A stretch of DNA of 24,306 nt from an uncultured Clostridia bacterium (GCA_944354085.1 CALVPW010000045.1:1-24306), one strand, 5' to 3'; positions 1 to 7,058 are shown, counted from the stretch's first letter. Numbers and translations are program-made. The notes: generated by a model from the letters alone, not told the origin.

Positions 1-28
1 AGGAAGGATTTCCTCGATCTTTGAAGTC

Positions 29-57
29 TTGACAAATCTCCCCCGATGGGGTATGAT
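29..57 (+). promoter_or_regulatory. sigma-A promoter of fucO
   Basis: The -35 box TTGACA (29-34) and -10 box TATGAT (52-57) are separated by 17 bp. Transcription should start near 64, giving a 20-nt leader that carries the AAGGAG ribosome binding site (70-75), 8 nt from the ATG. The gene therefore has its own promoter, and the terminator downstream makes it monocistronic. Confidence 0.85.
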
Positions 58-83
58 AGAAAAAATGATAAGGAGACAGAGTT

Positions 84-1232
84 ATGGCAAATCGTTTTGT
101 TCTCAATGAGACGAGTTATCACGGCAAGGGCGCAATTCAGGAAATTGCAAACGAAGTCAAGGGCAGGGGCTTTGGAAAGTGCTTCGTCTGCTCCGATCCC
201 GATCTTTTGAAGTTCGGCGTGACCAAGAAAGTCACGGACGTTCTCGAAAATGCGGGCATCCCTTACGAGATCTATTCCGAGATCAAGCCCAATCCCACCA
301 TCGAGAATGTGCAGACGGGCGTTGCCGCCTTCCAAAAGAGCGGCGCGGACTGCATCGTCGCCATCGGCGGCGGGTCGTCCATGGATACGGCGAAAGCGAT
401 CGGCATCATCATCGCCAACCCCGAATTTGCCGACGTGCGCTCTTTGGAGGGCGTCGCGCCCACCAAAAATAAGTGCGTGCCCATCATCGCCGTTCCCACG
501 ACCGCGGGCACGGCGGCGGAAGTCACCATCAACTACGTCATCACCGATGCGGAGAAGAACCGCAAGATGGTGTGCGTGGACGTGCACGACATCCCCGTCG
601 TCGCCGTCGTCGATCCCGATATGATGAGCTCCATGCCCAAGGGGCTGACGGCTGCCACGGGCATGGACGCATTGACGCACGCCATCGAAGGGTATATCAC
701 CAAGGGCGCGTGGGCGATGAGCGATATGTTCCACTTAAAAGCCATCGAGATCATCGCAAGATCCCTGCGCGGCGCCGTCGCCAACACTGCCGAAGGACGC
801 GAGGGCATGGCGCTCGGGCAGTACATCGCGGGCATGGGATTTTCCAACGTGGGGCTGGGCATCGTCCACTCCATGGCGCATCCTTTGGGCGCATTGTACG
901 ATACGCCGCACGGCGTCGCCAACGCTATCCTTCTGCCCACCGTCATGGCGTATAACGCCGAGGCGACGGGCGAAAAATACCGCGATATCGCCAAGGCGAT
1001 GGGCGTGGAGGGCGTCGATAAGATGACGCTTTCCGAGGCGCGCAAGGCTGCCGTCGCCGCCGTCAGGAAGCTCTCCGAGGACGTCGGCATCCCCAAAGAT
1101 CTCAAAAATATCGTCAAGGAGGAGGATCTCGACTTTTTGGCGCAGTCCGCCATGGACGACGCGTGCCGCCCCGGCAATCCCAAAGATCCCACCAAAGAGG
1201 ATATCATCGCACTGTACAGATCGCTCCTGTGA
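84..1232 (+). CDS. fucO: Lactaldehyde reductase (iron-dependent alcohol dehydrogenase family)
   Basis: This 382-aa protein closely follows E. coli FucO as I recall it, with the same length and shared blocks throughout, such as NPEFADVRSLEG, TTAGTAAEVTINYVITD and GMGFSNVGLG. FucO reduces L-lactaldehyde to (S)-1,2-propanediol with NADH, which disposes of electrons during anaerobic fucose or rhamnose use. The nucleotide-binding GGGSSMDTAKAIG loop is present. The four iron ligands are Asp195, His199, His262 and His276, each one position before the E. coli residues 196/200/263/277. The start is fixed by AAGGAG 8 nt upstream and by the FucO-like N-terminus MANR. No fucose genes lie in the window, so the substrate in this host is inferred from the family; a general diol or alcohol dehydrogenase is the alternative. 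Confidence 0.9.
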   Translation: MANRFVLNETSYHGKGAIQEIANEVKGRGFGKCFVCSDPDLLKFGVTKKVTDVLENAGIPYEIYSEIKPNPTIENVQTGVAAFQKSGADCIVAIGGGSSMDTAKAIGIIIANPEFADVRSLEGVAPTKNKCVPIIAVPTTAGTAAEVTINYVITDAEKNRKMVCVDVHDIPVVAVVDPDMMSSMPKGLTAATGMDALTHAIEGYITKGAWAMSDMFHLKAIEIIARSLRGAVANTAEGREGMALGQYIAGMGFSNVGLGIVHSMAHPLGALYDTPHGVANAILLPTVMAYNAEATGEKYRDIAKAMGVEGVDKMTLSEARKAAVAAVRKLSEDVGIPKDLKNIVKEEDLDFLAQSAMDDACRPGNPKDPTKEDIIALYRSLL

Positions 1233-1238
1233 TCGGCG

Positions 1239-1264
1239 CCGCCTGCATATTGCAGGCGGTTTTT
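1239..1264 (+). terminator. Intrinsic terminator of fucO
   Basis: A perfect 9-bp stem (CCGCCTGCA 1239-1247 with TGCAGGCGG 1251-1259) has a 3-nt loop and is followed by five T residues (1260-1264). It begins 7 nt after the fucO stop codon. Confidence 0.92.
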
Positions 1265-1288
1265 CGTATCCGAGGGCGCGTGCGGCGC

Positions 1289-1317
1289 TTTACATTTGCG
1301 TTTCTGCGTGATACAAT
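1289..1317 (+). promoter_or_regulatory. sigma-A promoter with start site on the ClC ATG
   Basis: TTTACA (1289-1294), a 17-bp spacer and TACAAT (1312-1317). The usual start point, 7 nt past the -10 box, is 1324, the A of the ClC start codon. No ribosome binding site fits in the space, so the mRNA is probably leaderless. Confidence 0.75.
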
Positions 1318-1323
1318 AAAGGT

Positions 1324-2910
1324 ATGAAAAAGCCGCATCTCAAAAAACACATCGGCTACGGAGCGCAGATCGTCGCCGTCGGCGTCGTCACGGGCGCGTT
1401 CGCGGGGCTCGTCGTCACCCTCTTTACCGTCCTTGCCGCGATGGCGGAGGAGGCTTCGCGCGGGTACTACGCGTTTTTCCGCACGCATCCCGCGTTTATC
1501 CCGCTGCTGTTTTTGGCGCTGTTTTTGGGTGCGGTCGTCATCGGCGGCGTGCTCCGATTTTTGCCCATGATCCGCGGGAGCGGCATCCCGCAGACCGAGG
1601 GCGCCATGCGCGGGCTCATGCGGTTTTCGTGGTACCGCGCGCTCACGGGCATGTTCGCGGCGAGCCTTTTCACCGTCTTTATGGGGATGGCGGCGGGCGC
1701 CGAGGGACCAAGCCTGATGATCGGCGGCATGTGCGGCTGCGGCGCGAGCGACGCCTTCAAACGCGGCGCGCTCATCCGCCGTTATCAGATCACGGGCGGG
1801 GCGTGCGCGGGGCTCGCCGTTGCCTTCAACGCGCCCCTGACGGGGCTGCTGTTCGCCTTCGAAGAGGGGCAGAAGCGTTTTACGCCCGAGGTATTTTTTT
1901 GCGCGTTCTCGTCGGTGACGGTCGCCGTTTTGGTGCGCAACGCGCTGCGCCCGCTCCTCGGAGCGGATACGGGCGCGTATTTTACGACGTTCTCGTTTGC
2001 CGCCGACTATACCGCGCCGCTCTTTTACGCGTACGTTTTGTTTGCGGCGCTCATATGCGCGCTGGCGGGCGTCGGCTTTTATGCGCTCGTCTTTTTGTGC
2101 AAGCGCCTGTTCGGGAAGGTGACCTTTTGGAAGGGGATGGGCAAGATGCTCCCGCCCTTTCTTCTTGCGGGCGGCGCGGGGCTTTTGACCGCGTACGCGA
2201 TGGGCGGCGGGCACGCGTGGATCGCTGCGCTCGGCAGCGGGTCCGATGGGGTGGAGCGCATCTTTTCGTCGCCGCTCGCCCTTACGCTCGCCATCGTCGT
2301 GCTCGTCCGCTGCCTCGTCACCGTCATCAATATGGGCGCGGGCGTACCGTGCGGCGCGTTCATCCCCATGCTTGCGATCGGCGCGGGGCTGGGCGCGCTC
2401 CTCGCGCTGCTGTGCGGGGAGATGGGGATGGACGCGGCATATGCGGATGCGCTCATCATCATCTGTATGGCGGCGTTCTTTACCGCCGTCGTCAAAGCGC
2501 CGCTCACGGGCGTCGTGATGACGGTCGAACTCACATGGAATTTCGCCTTTCTGCTCCCCGCCGTGCTCGGCGTGGCGGCGGGATATCTCGTCGGGATGCT
2601 CTTCGGCACCAAGCCCGTATACGACCGTCTGCTCGACGAGATGCTCTCTTCTGCGCCCGCGGGCGTGCACGCGTACGTGCTGCGCCTCCGTGTGGGGGAG
2701 GAGACGCTTGCCGCGGGGCGCGCCGTCCGCGACGTCTTGCTGCCGCCCGACGTGCGCATCACCCGCATCGAGCGGGGGGAGGCGCGCATCCTTCCCGACG
2801 GCAACACCGTCCTTGCCGCGGGCGACGTGCTCACCGTCGAAGGGGAGGCGCGCGACGAGCGCGAGGCGGCGGAAGCGCTCGCCCAAACGCTCGGCAAAGA
2901 GGAAGAATAA
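1324..2910 (+). CDS. ClC-family chloride/proton exchanger with C-terminal TrkA-C domain
   Basis: This 528-aa polytopic membrane protein of the ClC family carries the anion-selectivity signatures GSGIP (residues 85-89), GAEGP with gating Glu127, and GVPCGAFIP (340-348). The second Glu of the EE pair at 180-181 matches the internal proton glutamate of E. coli ClC-ec1, which favours a 2Cl-/H+ exchanger over a passive channel. The last ~75 residues after the membrane domain form a soluble alpha/beta segment of the TrkA-C (RCK-C) type, a ligand-binding regulatory domain also fused to other bacterial ClCs. The GREGP-type motif has Ala in place of Arg/Lys at its second position. The start is the only ATG near the N-terminus, and the promoter places transcription on it. 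Confidence 0.9.
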   Translation: MKKPHLKKHIGYGAQIVAVGVVTGAFAGLVVTLFTVLAAMAEEASRGYYAFFRTHPAFIPLLFLALFLGAVVIGGVLRFLPMIRGSGIPQTEGAMRGLMRFSWYRALTGMFAASLFTVFMGMAAGAEGPSLMIGGMCGCGASDAFKRGALIRRYQITGGACAGLAVAFNAPLTGLLFAFEEGQKRFTPEVFFCAFSSVTVAVLVRNALRPLLGADTGAYFTTFSFAADYTAPLFYAYVLFAALICALAGVGFYALVFLCKRLFGKVTFWKGMGKMLPPFLLAGGAGLLTAYAMGGGHAWIAALGSGSDGVERIFSSPLALTLAIVVLVRCLVTVINMGAGVPCGAFIPMLAIGAGLGALLALLCGEMGMDAAYADALIIICMAAFFTAVVKAPLTGVVMTVELTWNFAFLLPAVLGVAAGYLVGMLFGTKPVYDRLLDEMLSSAPAGVHAYVLRLRVGEETLAAGRAVRDVLLPPDVRITRIERGEARILPDGNTVLAAGDVLTVEGEARDEREAAEALAQTLGKEEE

Positions 2911-2931
2911 AAAGGATCGGATATTTCTGAT

Positions 2932-2960
2932 AAAAACACGCGCACGCCGCGTGTTTTTTT
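2932..2960 (+). terminator. Intrinsic terminator after the ClC gene
   Basis: The stem ACACGCG/CGCGTGT extends into flanking A/T pairs (about 2932-2942 with 2948-2958), has a 5-nt loop and ends in a run of seven T residues. The T run overlaps the -35 element of the putative rubrerythrin promoter. Confidence 0.88.
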
Positions 2961-2990
2961 GTATAAACGCCGCGGGAGCCGTCCATACTG
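2961..2990 (+). promoter_or_regulatory. Sigma-G-like promoter of the rubrerythrin unit
   Basis: GTATA (2961-2965, within TGTATA), 18 bp, then CATACTG (2984-2990). This fits the B. subtilis sigma-G consensus GHATR-N18-CATNMTA at every position but the last. As a sigma-A promoter it is poor: the same elements read as TTGTAT and CATACT are 19 bp apart. Forespore expression is inferred from this match alone. Confidence 0.45.
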
Positions 2991-3011
2991 AAAGCGAAAG
3001 GGAGGCAAGGC

Positions 3012-3608
3012 ATGGACTTTACCCGTACGGAGACCTTTCACCTTCTCGCAAGGAGTTTTGCGGGAGAGTGTCAGGCAGGGATGCGGTACCAACTCACGGC
3101 AAAAGCGGCACAGACGCAGGGCTTACAAGCGCTCGCGGACGTCGTCCGCACGATCGCAAAGAACGAGACGAACCACGCCCGCGTGTTTTTCGAACAGCTC
3201 TTAAAGCACGCAGGCAGCACGGAACGGGTGCGCATCGACGCGGAATACCCCTTCCATGCGGGGACGTTGGCAGAAAATTTGCGCTTTGCGGCGGAGGACG
3301 AGACGGCGGAGGCGGAACAGATCTATCCGTCCTTTGCCGCGACTGCCCGCAGCGAGGGGTTTGAGCAGATCGCGCTCAAATTCGAACAGATCGCCAAGGT
3401 GGAGAGCCATCATCGTATCATCTTCGGCTATCTGTACGAGGCGTTCGAGGACGGCTCTCTCTATGCGGCGGAGCGCCCGATGCTGTGGATATGCGGCGAA
3501 TGCGGGTTTATGCATACCGCCGAGACTGCCTGGAAGGTATGTCCGCTTTGCGGCGCCGTACAGGGTCAGGCAGAGCTGCACCTGCCCTTTCAAAAGGAGT
3601 CGATATGA
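3012..3608 (+). CDS. rbr: Rubrerythrin
   Basis: This 198-aa protein has the classical rubrerythrin plan: an N-terminal four-helix diiron domain with two ExxH-type helices (ETNH in the first half, ESHH near residue 135), then a rubredoxin-like iron centre at the C-terminus with Cys161, Cys164, Cys177 and Cys180. It reduces hydrogen peroxide in the cytoplasm of anaerobes with electrons from rubredoxin or NADH systems. A strong AAAGGGAGG ribosome binding site (2997-3005) lies 6 nt before the ATG. The stop codon overlaps the start of the next small ORF (ATGA), so the two are probably co-translated. The upstream promoter resembles sigma-G, which would place the protein in the developing spore; ordinary PerR-type control is the alternative. 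Confidence 0.93.
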   Translation: MDFTRTETFHLLARSFAGECQAGMRYQLTAKAAQTQGLQALADVVRTIAKNETNHARVFFEQLLKHAGSTERVRIDAEYPFHAGTLAENLRFAAEDETAEAEQIYPSFAATARSEGFEQIALKFEQIAKVESHHRIIFGYLYEAFEDGSLYAAERPMLWICGECGFMHTAETAWKVCPLCGAVQGQAELHLPFQKESI

Positions 3609-3712
3609 AGAACGAAAAAACGCAAAAGCGCGTGCAGAACGCGAAAAAGGGTCAGAGCAATGCCAAAAACTGCGGCAAGCAAACGCCGAAAGACTGCGGA
3701 AAGGGCGAATGA
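3605..3712 (+). CDS. Small Lys/Asn/Gln-rich basic protein, unidentified (35 aa)
   Basis: The ATG overlaps the rubrerythrin stop (ATGA) and is preceded by AAAAGGAG inside the end of rbr, a good ribosome binding site. The 35-residue product is very hydrophilic and basic (about ten Lys, one Arg, many Gln/Asn). It has two cysteines in similar settings, NCGK (Cys23) and DCGK (Cys31), and no hydrophobic core. Composition resembles minor small acid-soluble spore proteins and similar spore peptides, but I recognise no family. Coupling to a possibly sigma-G-driven rubrerythrin makes a forespore role plausible. Short length is the main reason for doubt; the start signal and overlap argue it is real. 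Confidence 0.6.
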   Translation: MKNEKTQKRVQNAKKGQSNAKNCGKQTPKDCGKGE

Positions 3713-3731
3713 CCTTTCCCGCGGGGCAAAC

Positions 3732-3824
3732 ATGCGCTCGGCGGAGGACATTGCGGGAAGTTACACGGGCGTAGACGCCTCGGATGCGTACGCCGTTCCC
3801 GAACAGGACGCCGACGATCTTTGA
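3732..3824 (+). CDS. Small acidic peptide ORF, unidentified (30 aa)
   Basis: An ATG 19 nt after the previous small ORF opens a 30-codon frame rich in Asp, Ala and Glu, with a GSYTGVDASDAY stretch and the acidic end QDADDL. It carries no Arg or Lys beyond residue 2, so it is the charge opposite of its basic neighbour. The frame is open upstream of the ATG for at least 15 codons, so the true start could be earlier or the two ORFs could be joined by a frameshift. Only a weak purine stretch (GCGGGG) precedes the ATG. It lies before a strong terminator, consistent with being the last gene of the rubrerythrin unit. I have a loose impression that this kind of tail recurs in clostridial small proteins but cannot confirm it. 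Confidence 0.4.
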   Translation: MRSAEDIAGSYTGVDASDAYAVPEQDADDL

Positions 3825-3832
3825 CCGCATGC

Positions 3833-3871
3833 AAAAAAAGACCTGCTGCCTTCGGGCGGCGGGTCTTTTTT
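3833..3871 (+). terminator. Intrinsic terminator ending the rubrerythrin unit
   Basis: A-run, GACC-TGCTGCC, TTCG loop, GGCGGCG-GGTC and a T-run. The stem is about 11 bp including two G-T pairs, extended by A/T pairs, and it starts 9 nt after the small acidic ORF. Confidence 0.92.
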
Positions 3872-3889
3872 GCTTTGTGCGCCGAGCGG

Positions 3890-3918
3890 TTGTCATTTCC
3901 CGAAAAATGTGGTATAAT
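3890..3918 (+). promoter_or_regulatory. sigma-A promoter upstream of htrA
   Basis: TTGTCA (3890-3895), 17 bp, TATAAT (3913-3918). Transcription should begin at about 3925, one base before an ATG (3926) that opens a 33-codon ORF ending just before htrA. A second TATAAT at 3985-3990 lacks a recognisable -35. Confidence 0.8.
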
Positions 3919-3925
3919 CACGCAG

Positions 3926-4027
3926 ATGGGGGAAATTCACGCGTTTTTCACGCCGCCGTCATGCGTTCGCCCGCTGTGCGGACGTATAATAGAACAAAGA
4001 AGGCGAAAAGCCGTCTTTACGAGGTAG
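3926..4027 (+). CDS. Possible leaderless upstream ORF of htrA (33 aa)
   Basis: The ATG sits 8 nt after the -10 box, so the transcript would start with it or one base before. The 33-codon frame runs to TAG at 4025-4027, 3 nt before the htrA ATG, so a ribosome finishing it could reinitiate at htrA. The peptide has a hydrophobic first third, two Cys and a basic RRRK near the end; no family is recognised. The htrA start itself has only a weak CGAGG site inside the end of this frame, which makes coupling more attractive. An untranslated leader is equally possible. Confidence 0.35.
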   Translation: MGEIHAFFTPPSCVRPLCGRIIEQRRRKAVFTR

Positions 4028-4030
4028 ATC

Positions 4031-5398
4031 ATGAAACACAGAGGTATGATCATCGGCACGGCATGCCTGCTCGCGGCTTCTGCCGCGGTCATGGGCGGCT
4101 GTACGTTCACGTCAAAGTCCGAGAGCGCGCTCACGCCCTCGCTCGTCGCCACGAGCGAAGGGGCTGCTGCCTCGCGCGAGGAGTTTTTGGCAGAACAGGA
4201 AGCGCCCTCGGGATACCGCAAACTGTACGAAGAGGCGGTCGCCGAAGGGTACGAGGGGAGTTATCTCGAATTTTTACAGGCGCTCGGCGCTTCGGCGGGC
4301 GATGCGTCGGCAGGCGTTTCCAAGGCGCTCACTTCCGTCGTCGGCATCGAATGCAGGTTCGAGGAGTACGCCTCCGCCCGTCCTTCCGCCAACACGCAGA
4401 CGGTGTACGCCGCGGGCGCGGGGGTCATCTATTCCGTCGGCGACGCGTCGGGCGACGCCTATATCGTGACCAACTATCACGTGGTGTACGATCTCGACAG
4501 CGTCGGGAACGAGAGCATACGGCACATCAGCGACGATATCTCGGTGTATCTGTACGGTGCGGGCGAGAGCATCACGGCGGAATACGTGGGCGGCGCCATG
4601 GCGTACGATATCGCGGTGCTTCGCGTGGAGGCGGATGCGCTCGAGGATACCGCTGCTTCGGAAGCGACGCTCGCCGATTCCGACAGCATCTCCGTCGGGG
4701 AGAGCGTGTACGCCATCGGCAATCCCGAGGGCGAGGGCATCTCGGTGACGAGCGGTGTCGTTTCGGTGGATGCGGAATATATCGATATCCTCTCCGCCGA
4801 CGAGCGCTCGGAGCTTTCGCTGTTGGAGATCCGCACGGACGCCGCCGTCAACCACGGCAATTCGGGCGGCGGACTCTTCAATGCGGCGGGTGAACTCGTG
4901 GGGATCGTCAACGCGCGGACGGAGGAGGACGGGGTCGACGCCTTCGGGTACGCCATCCCCATCAATCTTGCGCGCGCCGTGGCGCAGAACGTCATCGATA
5001 ATCACGAGGCTGCCGCGGCGGCGGGGGAAGATCCCGAGCGCGGCGCAACGCGGGCGTCTCTCGGCGTGACCGTGCAGGTCACTGCGAGCGAGAGCGTCTA
5101 TAACGAGACGACGTGCAAAACGTATATCGAAGAGCAAGTCACCGTCAAGAGCATCACAACGAACAGCGCGGCGCACAAAATGGGGCTGAATATCGGCGAC
5201 GTCGTGCTCTCCGCGTCCATCCGCTCGAACGGCACGACGTATCGCGAGGTCGCCGTCACCCGCATGCACATGCTCACGACGTTCATGTTCGAACTGCGCC
5301 TCGGCGATACGCTCACGCTCACCGTTGCGCGCGGGGAGGAGACGAAAACGCTCTCGTACGACTTCGACGCGCGTTCGGATTTCACCCTCTACGCTTAA
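4031..5398 (+). CDS. HtrA/DegP-like trypsin-fold serine protease with PDZ domain, predicted lipoprotein
   Basis: This 455-aa protein starts with a signal sequence ending MGGC, so Cys24 should be lipidated and the enzyme anchored outside the membrane. Then come a ~60-residue spacer, a trypsin-like domain with His150 (TNYHV), Asp193 (YDIAV) and Ser278 (GNSGG), and a PDZ-like domain (about residues 335-435). All three catalytic residues are present. HtrA proteases degrade or refold damaged exported proteins. Most Firmicute HtrAs use an uncleaved membrane anchor, so a lipid anchor is less usual. The coding frame is clean through the stop, followed by a terminator shared with the converging gene. 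Substrates cannot be told from sequence. Confidence 0.88.
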   Translation: MKHRGMIIGTACLLAASAAVMGGCTFTSKSESALTPSLVATSEGAAASREEFLAEQEAPSGYRKLYEEAVAEGYEGSYLEFLQALGASAGDASAGVSKALTSVVGIECRFEEYASARPSANTQTVYAAGAGVIYSVGDASGDAYIVTNYHVVYDLDSVGNESIRHISDDISVYLYGAGESITAEYVGGAMAYDIAVLRVEADALEDTAASEATLADSDSISVGESVYAIGNPEGEGISVTSGVVSVDAEYIDILSADERSELSLLEIRTDAAVNHGNSGGGLFNAAGELVGIVNARTEEDGVDAFGYAIPINLARAVAQNVIDNHEAAAAAGEDPERGATRASLGVTVQVTASESVYNETTCKTYIEEQVTVKSITTNSAAHKMGLNIGDVVLSASIRSNGTTYREVAVTRMHMLTTFMFELRLGDTLTLTVARGEETKTLSYDFDARSDFTLYA

Positions 5399-5408
5399 AA
5401 GACCATGC

Positions 5409-5438
5409 AAAAAACGCACCCGCTCGGGTGCGTTTTTT
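5409..5438. terminator. Bidirectional intrinsic terminator between converging genes
   Basis: A 13-bp perfect stem (AAAAAACGCACCC 5409-5421 with its complement 5426-5438), 4-nt loop, with T runs on both strands. It ends htrA on the plus strand. On the minus strand it overlaps the stop codon of the membrane protein gene (5437-5439). Confidence 0.93.
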
Positions 5439-6651
5439 ATTTTTCTTTGGGGGGCATGTCCGCGGGAGCGGGGGACGCTGGCTTTTGCGCGGGCGGGGCG
5501 GGCGGATAACGGCGCGGCTTTCCGAACAGGTTGTAAAACAGGACGGAAAGGTTTACGATCGCCATCACCACCGCCGCGAGTGAGGAGACGGGGTGGGAAT
5601 GCAGCCCCGCCGTCACCGTGGCAAACATGGTCAAAAGAAAGATATACAGTTTGACGGCGGTACGCGCGATCTTCAACAGGCGGAGACGGCGGCCTTGCGC
5701 GCCGCGGCGGAAGAGGGCGAATTCGTAGATATACACGGCGGCAGAGAGCGCAAAGCCGAGCGCCGTCATGGCGATGATCGCATAGCCGACGCCGCCGAGG
5801 CGTGAGAACGCGACCGAGGCAAAGGCAAGGTACGCCGCATAAAAGACGAGGAAGATGATGCGCGCGGCAAAAAAGCGCCGTTTGATGGCGCGGTACAGCC
5901 TCCGATAGTCGATGTCGTCCCGTTCAAGATTTTCGACGACGGTCACGAGCGTACGGTCGCCGCGGCGCACCGCTTCGCCCTTGGTGCGCTCGGCGCTTTG
6001 GAAACTGCGGATGGTGAACCAATCGCCTTTGCCCGTGCGCATCGTGATCCACGCCGTCACGCAAAATACGAGCGCGCCGAACTCATAGCCCGCGGCGTTG
6101 ACGAGCGCCGCAGCGACGTCCGCCTCCCCGTGCGAAAAGGGCGGGAGCGCGATGACGAGCGAGGGCGTGTTGATGATGAGGAGCAGCAGCGTCGTGATCA
6201 GGAAGGAGAGGACGGGCACGGGCCATATGGCAAGTTTTCGCATCTTGCGCGCGGCGCGGGCGGAGAGCAGCGAATAGATGCAGGCGAGCACCGCCGCGCA
6301 CAGGAAAAATCCGCCGACCGCGGGCAGGAAGTTGAGCTGGATGAGGCGGGCGCCGTCGTTTTGCGGCGCGGGAAGGATGTCGCCGACGAGGTACACGACC
6401 GCATACACGCACAGTCCCGACTGCACGAAGGGCGGGATATACAGGCGGAAGCGCTTTTGCACGAAGGCGGGCAGCGTGATCGTCGCGAGCGAGAGCGCAA
6501 TAAAGAGCGCGTATCCGACGAGCGACGAAAGATCGACGTTGTCCGTCAGGACATACGCCGCGATAAACCCCGCGAGCATCAGCAAAAGGATGCCCGTGCT
6601 CACCAGCCATATGATGCCCGTCGAGCGTTTTCCAAAAAGTTTTTCGAGCAT
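5437..6651 (-). CDS. Polytopic membrane protein of unknown function (404 aa)
   Basis: I do not recognise the family. From the N-terminus there are about six hydrophobic helices in the first ~215 residues. A soluble basic segment follows (KGDWFTIRSFQSAERTKGEA... through an Asp-rich/Arg-rich stretch, about residues 225-270), then four more hydrophobic helices and a Pro-rich, charged cytoplasmic-looking tail ending PPKEK. The start at 6651 (MLEKLFGKRS) is chosen because the frame's earlier ATG (6708) lies upstream of the predicted transcription start (~6692) and lacks a ribosome binding site; AGGA precedes 6651. It has its own promoter and shares a terminator with htrA. No catalytic or transport signature is obvious. 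Confidence 0.8.
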   Translation of the reverse strand: MLEKLFGKRSTGIIWLVSTGILLLMLAGFIAAYVLTDNVDLSSLVGYALFIALSLATITLPAFVQKRFRLYIPPFVQSGLCVYAVVYLVGDILPAPQNDGARLIQLNFLPAVGGFFLCAAVLACIYSLLSARAARKMRKLAIWPVPVLSFLITTLLLLIINTPSLVIALPPFSHGEADVAAALVNAAGYEFGALVFCVTAWITMRTGKGDWFTIRSFQSAERTKGEAVRRGDRTLVTVVENLERDDIDYRRLYRAIKRRFFAARIIFLVFYAAYLAFASVAFSRLGGVGYAIIAMTALGFALSAAVYIYEFALFRRGAQGRRLRLLKIARTAVKLYIFLLTMFATVTAGLHSHPVSSLAAVVMAIVNLSVLFYNLFGKPRRYPPAPPAQKPASPAPADMPPKEK

Positions 6652-6698
6652 GGCGTATCCTGCAAAGCACAGTCTTCGGTCGCAGTATTTTCCTTTAC

Positions 6699-6727
6699 AG
6701 TATACCACATGTTTTTCTTTTTCGCAA
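6699..6727 (-). promoter_or_regulatory. sigma-A promoter of the minus-strand membrane protein gene
   Basis: Read on the minus strand: TTGCGA (6727-6722), 17 bp, TATACT (6704-6699). Transcription should start near 6692, which rules out the upstream ATG at 6708 as the start codon. Confidence 0.75.
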
Positions 6728-6756
6728 GAGGGCGGGAAGCGGCATTTTGCGCAAAC

Positions 6757-6780
6757 AAAAAAGCCTCCTAAAAGGAGGCT
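6757..6780 (-). terminator. Intrinsic terminator of the tRNA-Gly transcript
   Basis: On the minus strand AGCCTCCT/AGGAGGCT forms a stem with a very short loop (6762-6780), followed by a T run at 6762-6757. It directly abuts the encoded CCA end of the tRNA, leaving essentially no trailer. Confidence 0.88.
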
Positions 6781-6855
6781 TGGAGCAGGAAACGGGAGTC
6801 GAACCCGCCAGAATCAGCTTGGGAAGCTGACGCCATACCGCTAGGCGATTCCTGC
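6781..6855 (-). tRNA. tRNA-Gly (anticodon CCC), CCA encoded
   Basis: On the minus strand the acceptor arms GCAGGAA (6855-6849) and TTCCTGC pair over 7 bp, followed by T and an encoded CCA (6783-6781). The anticodon stem TCAGC/GCTGA encloses the loop TTCCCAA, giving anticodon CCC, which reads glycine GGG. The T arm is GCGGG-TTCGACT-CCCGT. The length of 75 nt including CCA is normal. Confidence 0.95.
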
Positions 6856-6919
6856 ACGTTCCGTCGTCGAAACGGGAAAAGGCTGCGTTTGTGAGCCGCG
6901 TTCGTATCACGGTGCGTTT

Positions 6920-6948
6920 ATTATAGCCGAATGCGGCGGCGATGTCAA
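6920..6948 (-). promoter_or_regulatory. Consensus sigma-A promoter of tRNA-Gly
   Basis: On the minus strand, TTGACA (6948-6943), 17 bp, TATAAT (6925-6920): a perfect consensus, as is typical for stable RNA genes. The start should be near 6913, leaving a ~57-nt 5' leader for RNase P. Confidence 0.92.
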
Positions 6949-7058
6949 GCACAAATCCGCCGTGAACGGCAACTTTTTTTGCGGAGCGGAAAATTGTATG
7001 CCGTTTTTCTCCCTTGGCGGCGGTGCGGCGCGTTTTTCAAAAAATTTTTGTATACGTC

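Noticed and set aside
3985..3990. TATAAT as a second htrA promoter
   Set aside because: No acceptable -35 hexamer lies 16-18 bp upstream; kept only as a remark.
6652..6708. A 19-residue N-terminal extension of the minus-strand membrane protein, from the ATG at 6708
   Set aside because: The predicted transcription start (~6692) lies downstream of this ATG, no ribosome binding site precedes it, and the extension is not hydrophobic or signal-like.
6960..6980. Hairpin GCCG/CGGC followed by a T7 run on the plus strand
   Set aside because: The stem is only 4 bp, and no plus-strand gene lies upstream that it could terminate.
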